Origin: Virgibacillus sp. MSJ-26
Lineage (GTDB): Bacteria; Bacillota; Bacilli; Bacillales; Amphibacillaceae
Assembly (NCBI RefSeq): GCF_018918075.1
Contig: NZ_JAHLPW010000005.1
Coordinates: 124,001 to 188,000, forward strand
Direction of reading: 5' to 3'
DNA: 64,000 nt
Part shown: one piece after another, positions 8,763-18,413 of the stretch
How the letters are laid out: every line of letters begins with the position of its first letter
Numbering within the stretch: position 1 is the first letter of the stretch
Position numbers and translations under genes: made by a program
The notes under the pieces: generated by a model
Databases searched by the model: none
Told to the model about the DNA's origin: nothing
What the model saw: only the letters and a program-made list of their open reading frames with translations

Positions 8763-9887
8763 TTATTCCAAGAAGTCTTTTAATCGCTTGCTGCGGCTTG
8801 GATGTCTGAGTTTTCTTAAAGCCTTGGCTTCTATTTGACGAATTCTTTCTCTAGTAACACCGAATACTTTACCGACCTCTTCCAAGGTTCTAGTACGGCC
8901 ATCATCTAATCCAAAACGCAAACGTAAAACATTTTCTTCTCGGTCGGTTAGCGTATCAAGTACATCTTCCAACTGTTCTTTTAATAGTTCATAGGATGCA
9001 TGATTTGACGGTGACACGGCCTCCTGATCTTCAATAAAGTCACCTAAATGTGAATCATCTTCCTCACCTATTGGGGTTTCAAGCGACACAGGTTCCTGTG
9101 CAATTTTAAGAATTTCACGGACCCTATCAGGAGAAAGCTCCATCTCTTTTCCAATCTCTTCCGGGGTCGGATCTCTTCCAAGATCCTGAAGCAATTGACG
9201 TTGAACGCGTATCAACTTATTAATGGTCTCTACCATATGAACCGGGATACGGATAGTTCTTGCTTGGTCAGCAATAGCACGAGTTATAGCTTGTCTAATC
9301 CACCATGTAGCATACGTACTGAATTTAAACCCTTTTGTATGATCAAACTTTTCAACTGCTTTCATTAGACCCATATTTCCTTCTTGAATAAGGTCTAAGA
9401 ACAACATGCCACGCCCAACGTAGCGTTTTGCTATACTTACAACTAGTCGTAAGTTTGCTTCAGCAAGTCTTCTTTTAGCAAGTTCTTCACCTTTTTCAAT
9501 ACGAGTTGCTAATTCAACTTCTTCTTCAGCAGATAACAGATCTACCCTACCTATTTCTTTAAGGTACATGCGTACAGGATCATTTATTTTAATGCCTAAT
9601 GGAACACTTAGATCCTCTTCAACATTAAATTCTTCTTCCTTAGCTATTTCTTTCATTTTTGGATCATCTTCTGATTCACCTATTACTTCAACACCCTGTT
9701 CTCCTAGGTACTCATAAAATTCATCCATTTGATCCGATTCTATTTCAAAGTTTGACAATCGATCCGCGATTTCTTCATAGGCTAAGGTACCGCGTTTCTT
9801 GCCCATCTCTAGTAATTGTTCTTTTGCTTGTTCAAGGGTCAATTCATGTTCGTTTTCCTTAGTATGTGAAAATTCATTTTCGGCCAT
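8763..9887 (-). CDS. sigA: RNA polymerase primary sigma factor SigA (RpoD)
   Basis: A 374-residue group 1 sigma factor, the housekeeping promoter-recognition subunit. Region 1.1 occupies about residues 15-90; region 2 contains [16 protein letters not shown] and [19 protein letters not shown]; region 2.4/3 has [14 protein letters not shown]; region 4.2 has the helix-turn-helix [23 protein letters not shown] at 9887 follows GGAGGGGG. It is the last gene of the dnaG-sigA operon, the remnant of the macromolecular synthesis operon. Confidence 0.98.
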   Translation of the reverse strand: MAENEFSHTKENEHELTLEQAKEQLLEMGKKRGTLAYEEIADRLSNFEIESDQMDEFYEYLGEQGVEVIGESEDDPKMKEIAKEEEFNVEEDLSVPLGIKINDPVRMYLKEIGRVDLLSAEEEVELATRIEKGEELAKRRLAEANLRLVVSIAKRYVGRGMLFLDLIQEGNMGLMKAVEKFDHTKGFKFSTYATWWIRQAITRAIADQARTIRIPVHMVETINKLIRVQRQLLQDLGRDPTPEEIGKEMELSPDRVREILKIAQEPVSLETPIGEEDDSHLGDFIEDQEAVSPSNHASYELLKEQLEDVLDTLTDREENVLRLRFGLDDGRTRTLEEVGKVFGVTRERIRQIEAKALRKLRHPSRSKRLKDFLE

Positions 9888-9970
9888 GAGTCCCCCTCCT
9901 TCCAGCTACATTTAAAATTATGACTCTTCGCCATTCGAAAATATTATAATGATAACTTTGACTAATTAAG

Positions 9971-11773
9971 TTACCTTGCTTTTTTTTGTATATTTATTAT
10001 TTTTAAAGCAATTTCTGCTGCTTTAATAAAATCGTTTTGCTGCTCAGCAACTTTTTGTTCTTCCCTTAACGAATTAATCGTCCCAGTATCGGTTAACTCG
10101 GTAGAAATAATTCTTATATAATCATTTATTTCTCTTTCACTGATTTCTTCTGATATTGGTATCATTGCAATCTCCGTAACAAGTTGTTTCAGTCGAACTT
10201 CCGGGATTTTCTCTAAAAATATACTAACATCACCTTCATGCCCTTCTTCATAAAAGGCATATAAATGAGTGGCGATGACTTTATGTTCATCAATATTAAA
10301 AGAAGCACCAATTTCCTCGCGTACCTTATCAGTTATAGCCCGATTCTTCAACATATATGCGATTAATTTTCTTTCTGCATTATGAAAAGCTGGTCTTAAT
10401 TTGTTAATTCGATAAAATGTAGTACTATTATTAGTATATCTGTCTTTTTTTTCCTTATCCTTATTTTGCTTAAAAGTTTGGTGGTGTCTAGCGAGCTCAT
10501 CCTCAAGAGTGTTCATTGATATATCAAACTCTTCACTCAGTTCTTTCAAGTAATACTCTTTCTCAATTTGACTATTAATTAATGCCAAATCCTTGATAAC
10601 TAGTTCGATATATTTTAATCGATCTCCCTCTAGACTCAGGTTGAAATCTTTCTTTTTATAACGCATTAAAAAACTCATGAAGGTCTCACTTACATTAATA
10701 ACTTTATTTTTAAAATCTTCTGCTCCATACTTTTTAATAAAGTCATCAGGATCGAGACCGTCCCTGACATTCGCTATCTTAACGTAGCATCCTGTCTTTT
10801 GTAATAGTGTTGCTGCTTTATATGCTGCTTTAATTCCTGGTTCATCCGAATCAAAGCAAATAACTACCGTGTCGACATATCTCTTTAGTAATTTCGATTG
10901 TATTTCTGTTAGAGACGTACCAAGAGTTGCAATTCCATTTTTAATTCCTGCCTGATAGGCACTTATAACATCCATATATCCTTCAAATAAAATAACTTCA
11001 TTGGAAGTTCGTATATGCTTTTTTGCCAAATCAAAGTTAAAAAGCATTCGCCCTTTTTGGAACAATTCACTTTCAGAGCTATTTAAATACTTCGGTCCAT
11101 CATCATTTATTGCTCGTCCACCGAATGCAATAGTCTTTCCTAAATGATTCCTAATTGGAAAAATCACTCGCCCACGAAATCGATCAGTTACTGTTTTATC
11201 ATCTCTCATGGTCAGTAGTCCAGCTCTAACTAATGTTTGTAGATGAAAGCCTTTTTTTTCTAAAAACGTTGCTGTGAAATCGTTCAAATTTGGAGCGAAT
11301 CCTAATTGAAACAAATCAATCGTTTCATCTGTAATGCCTCGCTCTTTAAAATAATGATATCCTTCTTTTCCATCTTTTGAATGTCTTAAAAGATGGTGGT
11401 AAAGTTTTGATAACCATTCATAAGCAGATAAGAGACTTTGATTATCTTGTGATAGATTACTTTCTGCTTTATTTTCTATAGGTAATTCTATGCCACTACG
11501 ATCTGATAAAAATTTAAGAGCATCAAAAAAAGAAAAGCCTTCAATTTCCATCATGAACGTAATAACATTTCCTCCCTTTCCGCACCCAAAGCAGTGAAAA
11601 ATCTGTTTTTCTTGCGTTACAGAAAATGAGGGTGTTTTTTCACCATGGAAAGGGCATAGTCCAAAAAAATTTCTTCCTGACTTTTTCAATTGGACATATT
11701 CCCCAACGATATCTACAATATCATTAGATTTCCTAATATTGTCAATAACTTCCTCTGGGATTTGATTTGTCAT
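9971..11773 (-). CDS. dnaG: DNA primase DnaG
   Basis: A 600-residue primase that makes RNA primers at the replication fork. The CHC2 zinc ligands are C40, H43, C61 and C64; the TOPRIM core shows VILFEGYMDV and CFDSDEPGIKAA; the C-terminal part is the helicase-binding domain, which touches DnaC/DnaB. The ATG at 11773 follows a weak GGTGG. It heads dnaG-sigA directly; B. subtilis yqxD, normally upstream, is missing and a 737-bp gene-free region lies there instead. Confidence 0.97.
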   Translation of the reverse strand: MTNQIPEEVIDNIRKSNDIVDIVGEYVQLKKSGRNFFGLCPFHGEKTPSFSVTQEKQIFHCFGCGKGGNVITFMMEIEGFSFFDALKFLSDRSGIELPIENKAESNLSQDNQSLLSAYEWLSKLYHHLLRHSKDGKEGYHYFKERGITDETIDLFQLGFAPNLNDFTATFLEKKGFHLQTLVRAGLLTMRDDKTVTDRFRGRVIFPIRNHLGKTIAFGGRAINDDGPKYLNSSESELFQKGRMLFNFDLAKKHIRTSNEVILFEGYMDVISAYQAGIKNGIATLGTSLTEIQSKLLKRYVDTVVICFDSDEPGIKAAYKAATLLQKTGCYVKIANVRDGLDPDDFIKKYGAEDFKNKVINVSETFMSFLMRYKKKDFNLSLEGDRLKYIELVIKDLALINSQIEKEYYLKELSEEFDISMNTLEDELARHHQTFKQNKDKEKKDRYTNNSTTFYRINKLRPAFHNAERKLIAYMLKNRAITDKVREEIGASFNIDEHKVIATHLYAFYEEGHEGDVSIFLEKIPEVRLKQLVTEIAMIPISEEISEREINDYIRIISTELTDTGTINSLREEQKVAEQQNDFIKAAEIALKIINIQKKAR

Positions 11774-11857
11774 TTATACCACCAGTTTTTCATTTTTATC
11801 ACAGAAGATTGTTAATTTCTTAATTACTTTTTAATTCGCTATCATAATCGTAAATCC

Positions 11858-11888
11858 TTTTCGACAATATTCTTGTCGTTGTCGAAAA
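11858..11888. promoter_or_regulatory. Inverted repeat with two Spo0A-box-like heptamers upstream of dnaG-sigA
   Basis: TTTTCGACAA and TTGTCGAAAA form a perfect 10-bp inverted repeat with an 11-nt centre. Each arm contains the 0A-box heptamer TGTCGAA (11860-11866 reverse, 11880-11886 forward). It lies about 85-115 bp upstream of the dnaG start and just downstream of a TATAAT. Regulation by Spo0A is a hypothesis; an RNA hairpin is the alternative. Confidence 0.4.
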
Positions 11889-12266
11889 AAATTCCTTCTA
11901 TATTATAAAGCATATCTAAAGAAGGACTTAGCGAACTCATACATTAAAATGCTATTTCTTATTTTCCACTCTTAACCTTAAGATAAACTTATCCAACTCC
12001 TTTTACGGATAATTACTCAAGTAATACTTAAAATAGTAATTTCATACTACCCTAATAATTATAATTCTACACAAGCCTTAGATACTCCTGCTAAATAAAT
12101 AATGTTTTATTTTTCAGAATTTCACTATCTCTAAACATAATTATCACTATTTTTTACCCAATAAAAGATTATAATACATAAATTAGATAAATACTAATAA
12201 ATAGACTCAGCTACTACGTGATTAGCGACACCATCACAACATTCCAATTTATACTATTAAAACTAG

Positions 12267-12308
12267 ATTAGTGGGTAAAATCATCGACGGATGACCTTAT
12301 CCACTAAT
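12267..12308. repeat. Compact bipartite stem-loop in the dnaG-yqfL gap
   Basis: Twelve base pairs (ATTAGTGGGTAA with TTATCCACTAAT, one G-T), a 2x2 internal loop (AA/CC), then TCATC/GATGA closed by GACG. There is no immediate T-run on either strand, so it is not a canonical terminator. Function unknown. Confidence 0.5.
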
Positions 12309-12316
12309 TTTCAGGG

Positions 12317-12470
12317 CATAGTGAGGTTGCGACAAAACTAAGTATTGATTTATTAAAAGACGAAAGTGAATGTTAAATACTACGTTGATTTAAAAAATGT
12401 ATATAAAGAAATATACTTTAACACGTTCGCTTTTACATTAACTATAATACTTATGTCCCAGCCTTTATGG
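12317..12470. repeat. Long imperfect palindrome, MITE-like
   Basis: The left end reads CATAGTGAGGTTGCGACA then AAACTAAGTATT; the right end read on the other strand gives CATAAAGGCTGGGACA then TAAGTATT. The inner arms also match (AAAGTGAATGTTAAATACT against AAAGCGAACGTGTTAAAGTA with a 2-nt gap). No coding capacity. The shape suggests a degenerate miniature inverted-repeat element. Confidence 0.45.
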
Positions 12471-12510
12471 TTAAAAAACCTTTATTTGGCAATGCTGGTC
12501 ATAGATCTCA

Positions 12511-13317
12511 TTATTTACCTTGTATAGAATGGATAATGATATTCGCCGTCTCTTCAACTGCTTTATTAGATACATCTATAACTCGGCACCCTATTCTATT
12601 AATGACTCTATCAAAGTAATCAAGTTCTTGATGGATTCTTTTTATATTTGCATAGATTGCTTGATCACCTAATCCTAAAGCTTTTAATCTCTCTCTTCTA
12701 ATGTCATTTAGTTTATCTGGAGTGATTTTCAAACCTATGCATTTAGCGGGATTAGCCGTAAATAATTCTTCAGGTGGATCGACTTCTGGCACAATAGGGA
12801 CATTTGCCACTTTCAATCGCTTCAGAGCTAAATATTGAGATAATGGAGTTTTAGATGTTCTAGAAACACCTAAAAGAATAATATCAGCCCTTGCTATGCC
12901 TCTTGGATCACGTCCATCATCATATTTAACAGCAAATTCAATAGCTTCAACTTTTTTAAAATAATCCTCATCAAGCTTATGAACAAGTCCCGGTTCTAAC
13001 CGTGGCGATTTGTTAAACTTCTTCTCCATTGAATGCATCATCGGCCCCATAATATCGATAGCTTCTAATCCTAAATCCGTGGCTCTCTTATTTACATAAT
13101 CTCTTAAATAGGGATCAACTAATGTAAATCCAACCATCGCATTTTTTTCTTTGGCCATGAATAATACGTCTTCAATTGTTTCTGTATCTTCCACATATGG
13201 AATTCTTTGTATTTCATAATCTCCGCTTACAAATTGACTTAAGCCAGCTTTAATAACTAATTCTGCAGTCTCACCAACGGAATCAGATAAAACGTACACA
13301 TTTGGGTTGACAACCAT
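12511..13317 (-). CDS. yqfL: Pyruvate,phosphate dikinase regulatory protein family (YqfL)
   Basis: A 268-residue bifunctional kinase/pyrophosphorylase of the former DUF299 family, which in other organisms adds or removes phosphate on PPDK or PEP synthase. The P-loop [11 protein letters not shown] and the N-terminal [15 protein letters not shown] are conserved. In B. subtilis YqfL acts as a positive effector of gluconeogenesis through the adjacent repressor CcpN. Here it follows ccpN by 20 bp and is probably cotranscribed. ATG at 13317 follows AGGGGG. Confidence 0.92.
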   Translation of the reverse strand: MVVNPNVYVLSDSVGETAELVIKAGLSQFVSGDYEIQRIPYVEDTETIEDVLFMAKEKNAMVGFTLVDPYLRDYVNKRATDLGLEAIDIMGPMMHSMEKKFNKSPRLEPGLVHKLDEDYFKKVEAIEFAVKYDDGRDPRGIARADIILLGVSRTSKTPLSQYLALKRLKVANVPIVPEVDPPEELFTANPAKCIGLKITPDKLNDIRRERLKALGLGDQAIYANIKRIHQELDYFDRVINRIGCRVIDVSNKAVEETANIIIHSIQGK

Positions 13318-13337
13318 CGCTGTGCCCCCTCTATAAG

Positions 13338-13967
13338 TTATATATTGTGATCTGTAATTAACTCTACAAAAACTTTGGTAATTGTTGTCTTAGTAACACG
13401 TCCAATGACTTCACACCCATGCTCTGTGTCCTTTACAATAGGTAGGCCATCTATTTGTCTGTCAATTAACTTTTTTGCTGCGTCTATTAGTAAGTCACTT
13501 TTATAACAAATAGCAATATTAGGCATTCTTGTCATAATTATATGGACAGGTATCGCATTTAAATCTTTTTGTCCTATGCTTGCACGTAACAAATCTTTTC
13601 TGGATAAGACGCCTGTTAAGCAAGCATGCTCATCCACAACAAATAAGGTTCCAACATCTTCTAAAAACATTGAAGATATTGCATCATAAACAGAAACATC
13701 TTCTTTAACAACTATAGGAACAGATTGATATTCCGAAACTTTATATTTTTTAAGTCGCTCAGTTAACAATTCTGTTCCAGTTTTACCAGTATAAAAATAA
13801 CCTACTCGTGGCCGTGCATCTAAAAAGCCTGACATTGTAAGTATGGCTAGGTCTGGCCTCAGGGTTGCTCTTGTCAACTCTAAGCAACCTGCTATTTTCT
13901 CACCGGTAATAGGCCCATTTTCTTTAACAATTTCAAGTATCTTTTCTTGTCGTTCTGATAACTCCAC
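13338..13967 (-). CDS. ccpN: Transcriptional repressor CcpN
   Basis: A 209-residue protein with an N-terminal winged helix-turn-helix ([24 protein letters not shown], about residues 3-60) and two CBS domains (about 75-205), the architecture of CcpN (YqzB). B. subtilis CcpN represses gapB and pckA during glycolytic growth, with ligand sensing through the CBS pair. It heads the ccpN-yqfL operon and lies next to glyQS as in Bacillus. Confidence 0.92.
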   Translation of the reverse strand: MELSERQEKILEIVKENGPITGEKIAGCLELTRATLRPDLAILTMSGFLDARPRVGYFYTGKTGTELLTERLKKYKVSEYQSVPIVVKEDVSVYDAISSMFLEDVGTLFVVDEHACLTGVLSRKDLLRASIGQKDLNAIPVHIIMTRMPNIAICYKSDLLIDAAKKLIDRQIDGLPIVKDTEHGCEVIGRVTKTTITKVFVELITDHNI

Positions 13968-14089
13968 ATTTTCACCCCTACCTAAGCGAATACGTCACAC
14001 TACTTTCGTATTATTATATACGATTTATAGCGAAAAGGGAATTTTAGTTATACTATTCTTTATCTGAGTTCTATATTTTTGCCAAATAT

Positions 14090-16174
14090 TTAAAAGTTTT
14101 GTTTCCATTCCACTTCGGATAAATCAGCATAGTCCTTAACTAATTCACTAATCCTATTAATTAATCCAAGTCGATTATCGCGTACTTGTTTATTTTCCAC
14201 CATAACCATTGTTGTATCAAAAAAGTCATGGATGGGTTTAGCTAATTGACTTAACTGACTTAAAGCCTCTGAAGCATCTTTTTCATTACTTTTAGAGCGA
14301 TAAGCTTGCGTAACCTCTTGTAAGACATTAAAAAGATTTTGTTCAGCCTCCGTCTCAAATAGAGTTGGGTCTATCTCAACATCGCTTGCTTGCTTAGCAA
14401 GATTTAATACGCGAACAAGAGCTTCTTGAACAATTTTAAAGCGATCATCATTTCTCTTTGAAGAGATTATACTAGCTTTATTCATTAAATAAGGTAAGTT
14501 CTCAACGCCTCTATTTAATACAGCTTCCATAACATCAGGTTCGATTTGTCGTTCTTTAAGTAAAAACATCACGCGGTACTTTATAAAATCACGTAAAATT
14601 TCTTTAGCATTTATTTCCATATTATGTTTAAGAGCTAATTCATTATATAATTCAAACGGGATATTAAATAATTCTCGTACGGAAATATCCCACTTCCATG
14701 CTTCAAGAATTCTTAAAATACCTATGGTTTGACGCCTTAATCCATAAGGGTCATGCGAACTAGTGGGGGTAAGTCCAATATAAATTGTTCCTACTATCGT
14801 ATCAAGTTTATCAGCGAGGCTAACAATGGAACCTATCAACGACTCTGGCAGTTTACCTGCAGCATGATTAGGTAGGTAATGTTCTCTAACAGCTTTGGCC
14901 ACTATTTCATCTTCACCAAAGTTCATGGCGTATTTCTCACCAATAACCCCTTGCAGCTCAGTAAATTCATTAACCATGTTCGTCGTTAGGTCAAACTTAC
15001 AAATTTCAGCAGCTCGATCTGCTTTTTGGAGTTCCTCTTCTGACAATGATAAGCGTGTCGCGATTTCTTTCGTTATATATCTAATACGTTTTACTTTATC
15101 ACTAATTGTGCCTAATTTTTCTTGAAAAATGACATTTCGAAGTTTATTTTGATAATATTCTATTGTATGTTTATTATCTTCTTCATAGAAAAATTGAGCA
15201 TCTGCAAGTCTTGCATGGAGAACTTTTTCATTCCCTTTGATAACATTATCAAGTTTATAATCATCTCCATTACGTACACCTATAAAGTATGGCAGTAAAT
15301 TACCGTCCTTATCCTCAACGTAAAAATAACGCTGGTGTTCTTTCATCGAAATAACGAGTACTTCAGTTGGAAGTTTTAAATATTGATCGTCGAAAGAACC
15401 CATAAATACAGTTGGATATTCAACTAAATTTTTAACTTCATTTAATAAGCCTTGATCAACAGAAATAATATAACTATGCTGATTTTCTAGTTGTTTTATT
15501 CCGTTCTCGATTAACTCTTTTCTTTTAACTGAATTTACGATTACGTAATTTTCATTTAGTAACTCCTCATAGTAAAGGGGATTTTCTATTTTAACTTGCT
15601 GCCCAAGAAAACGATGTCCGTAAGTTATATTTTGAGTCGTCACATTAGCTACTTCAAATGGTATAACTTCTTTATCATACAACGCAACCAGCCATCTTAT
15701 CGGACGGGCGAAACGCATCGCACCAGTTCCCCATTTCATATTGCTCGGAAATTGCAGGGACTCAATAACCTTTTTAAAGGTAGGAAGTAAATTAAACGTC
15801 TTTTCTCCCTCAATAAACTTATTTACATAAATATAAGGCGTGCCCTTAACTTCCTTAATATATATGTCTTCTGGAGTTTTACCTTGCCCTTTTGTAAATC
15901 CTAATGCTGCCTTTGACCAGCTACCATCAGATTCTTTAGCTATTTTTTCAGAAGGCCCCTTCACTTCAACATCAAGCGAGGTTTGCGTTTCAGATATGTT
16001 TTTAATTAAAATAGCTAGCCGGCGTGGTGTCGAGAATGACTTAATCGATGAATAAGAAATTCTTAATTCATTCAGCCATTGTTCAGTTTCGTCAGCAAGC
16101 TGTTTTTCAGTCTGGTCTACAAATCGGGCAGGTAACTCCTCTAATCCTATTTCAAATAAAACATTCTTACCCAT
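14090..16174 (-). CDS. glyS: Glycyl-tRNA synthetase beta subunit
   Basis: A 694-residue beta chain of the alpha2-beta2 bacterial glycyl-tRNA synthetase; it binds tRNA-Gly and has a C-terminal anticodon-binding region. Diagnostic stretches are LFEIGLEELPARFVD at the start, AMRFARPIRWLVALYD, MKEHQRYFYVED and NKASIISSKRNDDRFKIV. Its ATG at 16174 directly abuts the glyQ stop, so the two subunits are coupled and made together under T-box control. Confidence 0.97.
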   Translation of the reverse strand: MGKNVLFEIGLEELPARFVDQTEKQLADETEQWLNELRISYSSIKSFSTPRRLAILIKNISETQTSLDVEVKGPSEKIAKESDGSWSKAALGFTKGQGKTPEDIYIKEVKGTPYIYVNKFIEGEKTFNLLPTFKKVIESLQFPSNMKWGTGAMRFARPIRWLVALYDKEVIPFEVANVTTQNITYGHRFLGQQVKIENPLYYEELLNENYVIVNSVKRKELIENGIKQLENQHSYIISVDQGLLNEVKNLVEYPTVFMGSFDDQYLKLPTEVLVISMKEHQRYFYVEDKDGNLLPYFIGVRNGDDYKLDNVIKGNEKVLHARLADAQFFYEEDNKHTIEYYQNKLRNVIFQEKLGTISDKVKRIRYITKEIATRLSLSEEELQKADRAAEICKFDLTTNMVNEFTELQGVIGEKYAMNFGEDEIVAKAVREHYLPNHAAGKLPESLIGSIVSLADKLDTIVGTIYIGLTPTSSHDPYGLRRQTIGILRILEAWKWDISVRELFNIPFELYNELALKHNMEINAKEILRDFIKYRVMFLLKERQIEPDVMEAVLNRGVENLPYLMNKASIISSKRNDDRFKIVQEALVRVLNLAKQASDVEIDPTLFETEAEQNLFNVLQEVTQAYRSKSNEKDASEALSQLSQLAKPIHDFFDTTMVMVENKQVRDNRLGLINRISELVKDYADLSEVEWKQNF

Positions 16175-17053
16175 TTACTCAACCTCCTCTTTCAACATCG
16201 GATATCCAAGTTCTTCTCTCTCTTCAACATATTTTTTTGCTATCTCTCTGGCTAAGTTTCTAACACGTGTAATATAACCAGTTCGTTCAGTGACAGAAAT
16301 AACTCCCCTGGCGTCAAGTAAATTAAATATATGTGAACATTTTAAAACATAATCGTATGCAGGGAAAATAAGCCTTTTTTCCATTGCTGCAGCTGCTTCT
16401 TTTTCATACATTGAAAAAAGCTTAAAGAGCATGTCGGTGTCGGATTCATCAAAAGCGTATCTTGAATGTTCATATTCGGGCTGTGAAAATATATCCCCCA
16501 CAGTCGTGCCTCTATTCCATTCTAAATCAAATACGTTTTCTTTATCTTGAATATAAGATGCTAAACGTTCAATACCATAAGTTAACTCGACTGAAACGGG
16601 AGAAGCTTCTAAACCACCAATTTGTTGAAAATAGGTGAACTGAGTAATTTCCATTCCATCAAGCCAAACTTCCCAGCCTAGACCTGCAGCACCTAATGTT
16701 GGGTTCTCCCAGTTATCTTCAACAAACCGAATGTCGTGCTGCAATGGATCAATTCCTAAAGCGACCAAGGAATCTAAATAAAGTTGTTGGATATTATCTG
16801 GTGATGGTTTCATAATCACTTGAAATTGATGGTGTTGATAAAGCCGATTTGGGTTTTTTCCGTAACGACCGTCTGCTGGTCTTCTTGATGGCTCTACGTA
16901 TGCAACGTTCCAAGGTTCTGGCCCAAGACTATGAAGTAATGTCATCGGTGACATGGTACCAGCGCCTTTTTCCACGTCATATGCTTGCATTAAAAGACAG
17001 TTTTGATTAGCCCAGTACCTTTGTAACGTCAAAATCATTTCCTGTATGTTCAT
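16175..17053 (-). CDS. glyQ: Glycyl-tRNA synthetase alpha subunit
   Basis: A 292-residue class II synthetase alpha chain carrying the aminoacylation site. Conserved segments are [47 protein letters not shown] and [23 protein letters not shown] at 17053 follows GAGG. First gene of glyQS, preceded by a complete T-box leader and a consensus promoter. Confidence 0.98.
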   Translation of the reverse strand: MNIQEMILTLQRYWANQNCLLMQAYDVEKGAGTMSPMTLLHSLGPEPWNVAYVEPSRRPADGRYGKNPNRLYQHHQFQVIMKPSPDNIQQLYLDSLVALGIDPLQHDIRFVEDNWENPTLGAAGLGWEVWLDGMEITQFTYFQQIGGLEASPVSVELTYGIERLASYIQDKENVFDLEWNRGTTVGDIFSQPEYEHSRYAFDESDTDMLFKLFSMYEKEAAAAMEKRLIFPAYDYVLKCSHIFNLLDARGVISVTERTGYITRVRNLAREIAKKYVEEREELGYPMLKEEVE

Positions 17054-17078
17054 TTAATAAACCTCCAATTTTCTTTAA

Positions 17079-17121
17079 ATATAAATAAAAGCCCCTATGT
17101 CTTTTAAATAGACATAGGGGC
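17079..17121 (-). terminator. glyQ: T-box-controlled terminator upstream of glyQ
   Basis: GCCCCTATGTC and GACATAGGGGC form an 11-bp stem followed on the minus strand by TTTTATTTATA, 26 bp before the glyQ start. It is the terminator alternative to the antiterminator formed by the T-box sequence next to it. Confidence 0.92.
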
Positions 17122-17290
17122 GATTTTTAGTCCGCGGTTCCACCCTATTTGCTCTCCTGTAAGAGCCACTTTATAATAGTGAAATGCTCAAGAGTGCCAT
17201 TCTTTACCACCCTAATATCCAGCTTTCACTTTTCTGGACTCGCTTTGATTAGTAAATGATAATTACTTCTCTCTATCCTTGCATTTATGT
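17085..17290 (-). ncRNA. Glycine T-box leader riboswitch of glyQS
   Basis: The invariant T-box sequence AGGGTGGAACCGCGG is read on the minus strand at 17146-17132, immediately before the terminator. Upstream lie the GAGAGAAGTAA segment typical of the stem I loop-E region (about 17265-17278) and a GGC triplet at 17198-17196 in GAATGGCACTC, the likely glycine specifier. Uncharged tRNA-Gly should stabilise the antiterminator and allow glyQS transcription. The 5' end is approximate. Confidence 0.95.
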
Positions 17291-17309
17291 ATTGAAAATA
17301 TGTAGCAAT

Positions 17310-17338
17310 AATATACAAGATACTTTAGAAAATGTCAA
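17310..17338 (-). promoter_or_regulatory. Sigma-A promoter of glyQS
   Basis: Minus strand: TTGACA (17338-17333), 17-bp spacer, TATATT (17315-17310). It lies between the recO stop and the T-box leader, the expected place. Confidence 0.85.
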
Positions 17339-17346
17339 CTTTTTAC

Positions 17347-18093
17347 CTACTTAAGCAAATGTAGTTGGTTTAAAACTTTTCTTGATTTCAAGTAATATCC
17401 ACCATAACGATCATAGTAGGAGTCAAGTAATTTTCTAAGTAACTCCTTATTCTCTCTTTTTACTGCAATGTTACCGACTTGTTCGATGCCGACATGAACA
17501 AGCATGTATAATAACTTTGCAACACCATCTGGCAGCCGAACCGCATAGGGATCTGTAGAACTTTTACACTTATCACATAAAAGTCCTCCTTCTTGAACAG
17601 AAAAAGAATATGGTCTGTTATCTTCACGGCAATTAACACAGTAATCAACAAATGGTGCAAATCCTGCTTTTTTATATAATTTTAATTCATACATAATCAC
17701 CGGGATATCCAGGTCTTCATTTTCCGATATCCAATCAAGTGTTTTATAAAATTGTTCATATAAATAATATTCCGGTGAGCCTGTGTCGAGTAATTTATCC
17801 GTTAACTCTGCTATATAAGCAGCATAAGCCGTTTTAATTATATCCTCACGAATGGCTCGAAAAGAATTAACAACATCTCCTTGTTGGAGTGTACTAAGTC
17901 CTTTAGAAATATAAACGAAGAATTCACCATATATGAATGGCTGCGTTAAGGCAGCCATTCTACTTTTAGGCTTTTTAGCGCCTCTTGCAAGAGCAGTAAA
18001 TTTCCCTATTTTTTTACTGAATATCGTAATTATTTTATGTGTTTCACTATAGTCATGCGTTTTTATAATCACGCCATTTATTTTTTCAAGCAC
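17347..18093 (-). CDS. recO: DNA repair protein RecO
   Basis: A 248-residue recombination mediator that helps load RecA in the RecFOR pathway. An N-terminal OB-fold (about 1-80) is followed by a helical domain with a zinc finger (CVNC at about 172-175 and CDKC about 22 residues later). Start GTG at 18093 (VLEKINGVIIKTHDYSE), behind AAGGTGA. It follows yqzL closely, as in Bacillus. Confidence 0.95.
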   Translation of the reverse strand: MLEKINGVIIKTHDYSETHKIITIFSKKIGKFTALARGAKKPKSRMAALTQPFIYGEFFVYISKGLSTLQQGDVVNSFRAIREDIIKTAYAAYIAELTDKLLDTGSPEYYLYEQFYKTLDWISENEDLDIPVIMYELKLYKKAGFAPFVDYCVNCREDNRPYSFSVQEGGLLCDKCKSSTDPYAVRLPDGVAKLLYMLVHVGIEQVGNIAVKRENKELLRKLLDSYYDRYGGYYLKSRKVLNQLHLLK

Positions 18094-18124
18094 ACATCGT
18101 CACCTTCTGCTCTAATATTATCTC

Positions 18125-18286
18125 TTAATGGGGTTTATAAACCATCTCTTTTGAATTAAATGTTGATGGTTCAGAAGCATGTGATAGATCAGTATTCAAT
18201 TGGTTACTGCCTTCTAACTCTCGTAAAAGTAAATAGGCTTCAATATTTCCCGTTTGACTGAATAACTTCCATGTTACATCGATCAC
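18125..18286 (-). CDS. yqzL: YqzL-like small protein
   Basis: A 53-residue protein (MIDVTWKLFSQTGNIEAYLL...) matching the YqzL family found between era and recO in Bacillus. The GTG at 18286 has AAAGGTGG seven nucleotides upstream; longer in-frame starts lack such a site. The family is uncharacterised. It is followed 31 bp later by recO. Confidence 0.8.
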   Translation of the reverse strand: MIDVTWKLFSQTGNIEAYLLLRELEGSNQLNTDLSHASEPSTFNSKEMVYKPH

Positions 18287-18413
18287 AAGAAAACCACCTT
18301 TCTTAAACTTAATGTTTTTATTTCTGGACCTCAAACATATTGAAGGTAATGTGCTATATGTTTATATTTACCCCTTATTAAAAAAGAATAACTAATAATT
18401 TTTTCCAAGTGAG

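Larger units (their letters stand above)
11774..12510. other. Gene-free, palindrome-rich 737-bp gap upstream of dnaG
   Basis: No open reading frame of note on either strand. From dnaG outward it holds a perfect inverted repeat containing two TGTCGAA boxes (11858-11888), a minus-strand TATAAT (11902-11907) without a good -35, about 350 bp of plain AT-rich DNA, a compact two-part hairpin (12267-12308), and a long imperfect palindrome (12317-12470). In B. subtilis yqxD and antR lie between dnaG and yqfL, so the gap may mark their loss. Confidence 0.7.

Noticed and set aside
11870..11905. Possible sigma-H promoter (AAGGAATT with GAATAT) upstream of dnaG
   Set aside because: The spacing between the two elements is 2-3 bp too long and the -10 first base does not fit.
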